From positions 1-18,749 of the forward strand of contig CALAEZ010000231.1 of NCBI GenBank assembly GCA_937891125.1: a stretch of 18,749 nt of DNA. Direction: 5' to 3'. Each line of letters opens with the position of its first letter. Within the stretch, counting starts at the first letter, position 1. The notes under the pieces were generated by a model. It did not search any database, was not told the origin of the DNA, and saw nothing but the letters and a program-made list of their open reading frames with translations. Source of the stretch: an uncultured Treponema sp. GTDB lineage: Bacteria; Spirochaetota; Spirochaetia; Treponematales; Treponemataceae. Positions 13,938 through 18,749 of the stretch are shown here, piece after piece. The translations under genes and the position numbers were made by a program.

Positions 13938-13966
13938 TTGAAAGCGTATAAAAGTCATGCTACAAT
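13938..13966 (+). promoter_or_regulatory. Sigma70-type promoter of the phosphohexomutase start/fused frame
   Basis: TTGAAA (13938-13943) and TACAAT (13961-13966) are exactly 17 bases apart and each matches consensus at five of six positions. The start point would be near 13973-13975, directly before ATG 13976 (leaderless) or about 13 bases before ATG 13988, which has a weak GGAA six bases upstream. Confidence 0.7.
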
Positions 13967-13975
13967 GTAGGCGAT

Positions 13976-14176
13976 ATGGAACATAACATGATTACATCTG
14001 CGTCTGGCTGGCGCAAGGTGTTTGCTTCTTCTGGCGACGAAAACGATTCGTTCCCCGATATTGGTGAAGAAAATACGGCGATTGTCGCATTTGCAGCCGA
14101 TGCATTTGCCGACTACATGATTGCGAAATGCGGAAACGGCGCTTCGGTTCTTGTTGGAACTGATACGCGACCGACG
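13976..14176 (+). pseudogene. 5' fragment of a phosphoglucomutase/phosphomannomutase gene
   Basis: Residues 5-67 follow the N-terminal domain of alpha-D-phosphohexomutases: ASGWRKVF stands where the family has GTSGxRG, a helix (AFAADAFADYM) follows, and SVLVGTDTRP matches the conserved VGxDTRP loop. In the family the next residues would continue the first domain, with the catalytic serine loop further on. Here the similarity stops at about residue 67 and a surface-protein sequence takes over in frame. The remaining ~400 or more residues of the enzyme, including the phosphoserine site, are missing, so this fragment cannot be active. Confidence 0.72.
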
Positions 14177-17100
14177 ATGTATTTGAATTCTGCGGGTTTT
14201 AAAGTCAATGGGCAATATACAAATGATGGTGGCACCATTCATACAAAACGACCTTTAGGTGTGGAGCTGAGCGTTGTTCCTGCGGACGGTGGTTCTGGCG
14301 TGGTAACGGATGGCGGCACATGGGTTTTTGATGCGCCGGATTCTGCGGATGTGTGCGTTGGTGCGGTTACCAATCTTACTTATAAGAATGTGATTGTGTA
14401 TGCGGGGCAGGGCGATACGTACAAAACCTATGTAATGGGGAACATTGCGGCGGATTCGCTTAAAATATATGCTGAAAATGGTTCTTCGGCCAAGCTGACG
14501 GCGTACAATGCTTCGTCTTTTGAGGAGGTGACAATTGATGCACCTGTTGAATTGCATGCCGACATGGAATTTTCTACGAGCAGTAATTCTGTAGATTATG
14601 ATGTGTGTTTTAAGAAGTCTCTTTCTGCGGACGGTTATGACCTTGATTTTTCAGGCCAGGGTTTCGTTCTTTTTTCTGGCGCGGTTACGGCAGAAACGCT
14701 TACAACGGAGGCTTCTTGTTCTGCGGGACTTGGCGGCTCTGTTACGACAACCGGGGCGCAAACATATAAAGAAGGAACGACTGTTTTTGCTGATTCAGTG
14801 CTGATTGCGGGAACTGCGGGCAGCCCTTCCTTGGTGACATTTGAAAAAAAACTTGATACGGCAGATGAGGCAAGTTCTGCACCGACGGTTACAATCGGCT
14901 CAGAGGCAATTGCTACTAATGTGGTTTTCAACGGCGCGGTTGGAAGCGAGAGCCCATTGAAAGGAATGACGATTTACGGCAAGACTACGCTAGGCTCTTC
15001 TTGCTCGGCGATAAAAACGAATGGCGAAGGCGTGGCGGTATTTAAGGGCGGATTTGAGAACACACCATCGCTTTTGCTTACCGGTAATGCCGAAATTTAC
15101 GGTGGAAACACATTTACGTCGTTCATGGTGGACAATTCTGACATTGCTTCTCCCACTACGGTTAAATTTGAACCAAACAAGGCTCAAATCTTCAACACTC
15201 TGATAACGAGCGGCACGGTTCTTTTTAATGGCAATTCCGCACAGAACGTGCTTACGCTTACCAGCACGGACGGCGCTGAAAAATGGCAGGCAGTCTTTAA
15301 GAATAAGCCGACGAACGAGAATTTTTCGTATACCCGCGTCTCATATGCAACATCTTTGAATGACACTTATAGCGTGAATGCGCTTAGAATTGTGCCGAAC
15401 GCATCGCGCGTAAAGGAAGGCGTTGCAAAGTCGACGGAAAATTGGTTTGCAAACGTGTCTTTTAAATGGACTGGCTCGGGTGCTAATGACTTGTGGACTA
15501 CTACGGACAACTGGCTGTATTACGACACGGACGACGGTTCCACTTCGCCGGCGGAGACGGTGCCAGAATACACGGCAGGAAGTGGCGAGGACTATTCCGT
15601 TCTGTTTGACGCTGATTTTGATTTTGCGGCGGCTTTTGCTGGTGTTTCTCCGGCTGTTTCTGAGGTTGTGCTTGGCGGCGTTACGATAAGTGAAAAAGAC
15701 TCTGCGGCGGACGGAATTCGGTTTGCGCTTGCTGACGGCAAGCTTACGGCAACCGATTTTACCGCCGGAAAGAACGCCGTTCTTGCGCTTTATCCGCGCG
15801 GTGATTCTCAGACGGCGGCGGATGTGCTTTCTGTTTCTGGAACGAAGACCATTGATTCTTCGGTGGCGGTTGAATATTATGACGGCAATAAGGCCGTGAG
15901 CGGAAAAGCGGTGTATCCGGCGGTGCAGAACGGAATTCAGTCGTTCAGCACTCTTAGGGTGAGTTTGCAGAATGCGTCGTCTTTGCTGTCTTTTGCGGAT
16001 GCGGTGAGCGCGACAGACTCGGTAACCCTTGACGGAAGCGGAATCAGTTTTTCTGACCAGCTTACCTTGGGCGCGCCGGGCGGTTCTGCGGCAACGCTCA
16101 GTGCGTCGGGTAACGTTTCGTTCGGTTCGCTCGTGTGCGAGGCTCCTGGCTCCACACTTACTTTTGCGGCTGGAACGGTGCAGACGGTTTCTACTGCGCT
16201 TACGTTGGTCGGCACAGAATTATCTCCAATTATCTTAAAATCGAACACAGACGGTACGCCGTGGCGTTTGGACTGCTCCGGTGCGAGCGCTCTTTTAGTA
16301 CATGATGCGAGCATTTTTGACTCTTATAATATTTCGCTAGATGCACAGGGAACGGCTGTCCGCATAAATGCATTCAAGAGTGTTGACGGCGGCGGAAACG
16401 CAGGCTGGAATTTTCCTGGAACGACGTACACGTGGCAAGGGGGTGCGAGCGGCAGCGAAACGGACTGGCAGACCGCCGCTAACTGGTTGCCTGCTTCTGT
16501 TCCGGGGCAATACGCTACCGTCGTCATTCCGGCGACGAGCGCCACGACGAATCCCGTGCTTACGGCAGGCGTTGACCTTGCGCGCGCGAGTGTTACGGAT
16601 GAGGTTGATGGTGCGGAATATGGAAGCTCTCTTGCGGTGCAGGGCGACGCGACTTTTTCTGCCGCGGCATTCCCGCTCACCGTGGGTGCGTTTGACCTTG
16701 CTTCCGGCGCATCTGCAACCTTCCGTGGTGGTACGCTCGCGGCAGACCGCGTTTCCATAGCGCAAGGCGCGTCGGCGGATTTTGGCTCTTCTTCTGTTGT
16801 TGCCACTGCGCTTATAAACGACGGCGATGTGCGTCTTATTGGCGCTGGGGGGCAAACCGTCGCATCTACCGTAATGACCATAACGAACGGCGACGGAAGC
16901 TCCGTTGAATACTACAGCGACGGCGCGGCGCTTACCGAAACGCTTGCCTGGGGTAACAAATATTCAACGCTGCGTTTTAACGGCACGGCAAACTTTACGG
17001 CGGCAGAAAGCGCCGAAGCTACTCTTGCAGAAATAAAGGCGCAGACAACGCTGGGTGGCTCCGGCGAGGGAGCGCTGACCTTGAATTCCCCGCTTACGGT

Positions 17101-18749
17101 GGACATGAGCGCTTCATCCCACTTTGCCACGCAGATTCCGCTTACGGTAAGCGGCGCGACGGAGCTTAAAGCGGGAACTGTTTTGTTTGGCGCTCCCTTT
17201 GTTGGTGCGGAAGTTACAGTTGACGAGGCGCTTGTTAGCGCAGGCGCGGCATTTACGAGCTCGGATTTTACGATGAAGGGCGGCAGTTTTACAGCGAACG
17301 ACACGCTTAGCTGCCAGAATCTTGCATGCTTTGGCGGAACGCTGAGCGCAAACGCCGACATCACGGCAAGCAAGGATATGCTGGTGCTGGGCGAGGACTA
17401 TTCTGCGGATGACCCTGTTACCGGAATTTCCGGGCTGCTTGCCTACACCACAAGCCGCGGAGCCACGCTCAATTACGGCAAGGCATTCCCGGCGGGACCG
17501 TATGATGCCCGCATAGCCGTTTCGTCCGGTAAGAAACTGAGCGTGGGTAAAAATTTTTACGTGAACGGAGCGGAACTTGCCGGACAGAGCGCAGCCGAAT
17601 GGCTTTTGTGTCTTGCGCCCAATAGAACGGCGCAAAACGGCTTTGCAGAGGCCTACAACTCAAAAGTCTCCTATTCAAAGGTAATCTGTTCTGACGGAAC
17701 TGAAGACGGAAGCCATGCGCAGGTTGCCTCGGAAAATTGCACGGAGATGATTGATGGTTCGTGCGTGAACTGGGATTTTGACGCGCCCACAATTGCAGAA
17801 TCGTACACAGTCTATGATGACGTTGTGTATGTTCGCTTTGATCGGGCGATGCGCAATTCCGGCGGGGAATTTGCGGCGGCTCTGACCGGAGGTGCGGTTT
17901 CTTACGGAACGGAAGGCACTTTGGCGCACTATTCGGGCTTTTATGCAGACGCGGAATGCACTACGGCGCTGGCGGTGGCTGAGGACGGCATTACAGAAGC
18001 TTTCATAAAATCGGATGCAACGTGGAATACGGACGCAACGGGAACGAACTCCGGGGCGGACGAAAGCACGGACAGGGGCGGCACTCACCGGACGGCGATT
18101 CCGTTTGTGGACGTTCCTGCGTCATATGCGTCCGGGGGCGATGGTGCAGTTCTTACGCTGCATGTGCTTACGGATTGCTATGGGCGGCGGCTTACCAATT
18201 ATGGCTCTTTGCAGGGGGGCGCGTCATTTACGGCGGTAAGCGACCGGGCGGCGCCTGTTCTGGTGGGCGCACGAACCGGGCAGGAACTGCATTCCGCGCC
18301 AACGGGGACGGCTGCCTCGCAAAAAATGTACGACAGCCACAATTTTGTTGAGTTCGCATATTCGGAGCCGGTGAATTTTGGCGGCGCAGAGGCGGGAACG
18401 CTGCTTTTGAGCGACACGACAGAAGCAAAGAATGTGAATGTGCGCGCAACCCTTGCGCTGGGAGCGCATTCTGCGAGCGAGGGTTCGAGTACGGCTACGG
18501 CAGGAAGTGGCATTCAGTTTGCGGGGCTTGCCTCGTTTACAAGCGGTGCGCTTACGACTGGCACGGAGAACGCCGTGGATGCAACCGTACATGCGCTGTA
18601 CCGTATTTTTGCGCGGACGGCGGAAGACGCGCAGAGCGGCGCGACCTCGTTCCAGACGCACCGAATTCGCGAGGCTGTAGCGGGCTTTGTTGACGGCGAG
18701 CGGACGGCTGGCTCCGGCTCCTATTACCATTGGCTTGGCTACATAGATT
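13976..18749 (+). CDS. Fused open frame: phosphohexomutase N-terminus joined to a giant surface protein (3' end outside window)
   Basis: I read every codon from ATG 13976 to the window end and found no stop, giving 1591 codons of a protein still unfinished. Residues 1-67 are the start of a phosphoglucomutase/phosphomannomutase (see separate entry). From about residue 68 the sequence is a repetitive, Thr/Ser/Ala/Gly-rich surface protein: beta-strand repeats to about 490; a module with FKWTGSGANDLW and DNW (494-503, 507-509) closing in GNAGWNF (about 812); a second with YTWQGG...DWQTAANWLP...VPG...VVIP (from 818) closing in VNWDF (about 1268); an Ig-like region (DAPTIAESYTV, from 1269); and a second, SbsA-type Ig-like region (APVLVG, then VEFAYSEPVNFGG, from 1423), cut by the window end. 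There is no signal peptide, unexpected for such a protein. ATG 13988 (MITSASGWRK) is an equally good start. It is either a real fusion, a broken gene or an assembly join. Confidence 0.85.
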   Translation, partial: MEHNMITSASGWRKVFASSGDENDSFPDIGEENTAIVAFAADAFADYMIAKCGNGASVLVGTDTRPTMYLNSAGFKVNGQYTNDGGTIHTKRPLGVELSVVPADGGSGVVTDGGTWVFDAPDSADVCVGAVTNLTYKNVIVYAGQGDTYKTYVMGNIAADSLKIYAENGSSAKLTAYNASSFEEVTIDAPVELHADMEFSTSSNSVDYDVCFKKSLSADGYDLDFSGQGFVLFSGAVTAETLTTEASCSAGLGGSVTTTGAQTYKEGTTVFADSVLIAGTAGSPSLVTFEKKLDTADEASSAPTVTIGSEAIATNVVFNGAVGSESPLKGMTIYGKTTLGSSCSAIKTNGEGVAVFKGGFENTPSLLLTGNAEIYGGNTFTSFMVDNSDIASPTTVKFEPNKAQIFNTLITSGTVLFNGNSAQNVLTLTSTDGAEKWQAVFKNKPTNENFSYTRVSYATSLNDTYSVNALRIVPNASRVKEGVAKSTENWFANVSFKWTGSGANDLWTTTDNWLYYDTDDGSTSPAETVPEYTAGSGEDYSVLFDADFDFAAAFAGVSPAVSEVVLGGVTISEKDSAADGIRFALADGKLTATDFTAGKNAVLALYPRGDSQTAADVLSVSGTKTIDSSVAVEYYDGNKAVSGKAVYPAVQNGIQSFSTLRVSLQNASSLLSFADAVSATDSVTLDGSGISFSDQLTLGAPGGSAATLSASGNVSFGSLVCEAPGSTLTFAAGTVQTVSTALTLVGTELSPIILKSNTDGTPWRLDCSGASALLVHDASIFDSYNISLDAQGTAVRINAFKSVDGGGNAGWNFPGTTYTWQGGASGSETDWQTAANWLPASVPGQYATVVIPATSATTNPVLTAGVDLARASVTDEVDGAEYGSSLAVQGDATFSAAAFPLTVGAFDLASGASATFRGGTLAADRVSIAQGASADFGSSSVVATALINDGDVRLIGAGGQTVASTVMTITNGDGSSVEYYSDGAALTETLAWGNKYSTLRFNGTANFTAAESAEATLAEIKAQTTLGGSGEGALTLNSPLTVDMSASSHFATQIPLTVSGATELKAGTVLFGAPFVGAEVTVDEALVSAGAAFTSSDFTMKGGSFTANDTLSCQNLACFGGTLSANADITASKDMLVLGEDYSADDPVTGISGLLAYTTSRGATLNYGKAFPAGPYDARIAVSSGKKLSVGKNFYVNGAELAGQSAAEWLLCLAPNRTAQNGFAEAYNSKVSYSKVICSDGTEDGSHAQVASENCTEMIDGSCVNWDFDAPTIAESYTVYDDVVYVRFDRAMRNSGGEFAAALTGGAVSYGTEGTLAHYSGFYADAECTTALAVAEDGITEAFIKSDATWNTDATGTNSGADESTDRGGTHRTAIPFVDVPASYASGGDGAVLTLHVLTDCYGRRLTNYGSLQGGASFTAVSDRAAPVLVGARTGQELHSAPTGTAASQKMYDSHNFVEFAYSEPVNFGGAEAGTLLLSDTTEAKNVNVRATLALGAHSASEGSSTATAGSGIQFAGLASFTSGALTTGTENAVDATVHALYRIFARTAEDAQSGATSFQTHRIREAVAGFVDGERTAGSGSYYHWLGYID
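15455..17779 (+). repeat. Two consecutive W-rich surface modules
   Basis: Module A (15455 to about 16411) opens with KWTGSGANDLW and DNWLYY and ends GGNAGWNF. Module B (16427-17779) opens with YTWQGGASGSETDWQTAANW and ends CVNWDF. Both contain short beta-strand repeats between. The opening motif (aromatic-W-x-G, acidic, W, then NW) and the closing NW-[DN]-F are common in large bacterial surface proteins. Similarity is at the protein level only. Confidence 0.65.

Noticed and set aside
16324..16881. 185-codon and overlapping 172-codon open frames on the minus strand
   Set aside because: Both lie opposite the large plus-strand frame that is open for 1591 codons with consistent surface-protein composition; overlapping antisense frames are a by-product of its GCG/ACG-rich codons.

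Overview
The window most likely comes from a spirochaete of the Treponema group. The basis is an OmpA-family protein of treponemal type (barrel, charged coiled coil, FlgD-like Ig domain, OmpA domain with the usual Asp replaced), a very large Thr/Ser-rich lipoprotein, a TrpR-family regulator and a phosphohexomutase start of a form I associate with treponemes. The genus is an inference from protein architecture; there is no rRNA or other marker in the window.

Left part (1-4595, + strand): a tight run of three genes. They are the 3' part of lon (ATP-dependent protease, 5' end outside the window), a membrane diguanylate cyclase with a periplasmic Cache-like sensor, and a single-chain class I (Fe-S) fumarase. 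Gaps are 19 and 12 bases, so they look co-transcribed.

Middle part (4596-13057, - strand): reading leftwards, tatD, then an OmpA-family outer-membrane protein with its own promoter region, then 15 bases on a giant lipoprotein (1877 aa) built from about ten beta-sandwich modules. The ompA-like gene and the lipoprotein gene form one operon that ends in a clear rho-independent terminator facing the fumarase gene. Together they look like a cell-envelope pair: a peptidoglycan-anchored barrel and a long extended lipoprotein.

Right part (13228-18749, + strand): a 70-aa conserved-looking small protein with its own terminator, then a TrpR-family regulator whose promoter sits on that terminator and implies a leaderless mRNA, then an open frame of 1591 codons that runs off the end of the window without a stop. 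That last frame is the most striking item. Its first ~67 codons are the N-terminus of a phosphoglucomutase/phosphomannomutase (with a good promoter directly in front), and from about codon 68 onward it is the interior of a giant surface protein with W-rich and Ig-like modules and no signal peptide. It is therefore either a real gene fusion/deletion or an assembly misjoin near base 14176.

No tRNA, rRNA, CRISPR array, insertion sequence, integrase or recognised defence system was seen. No gap between genes exceeds 200 bases.
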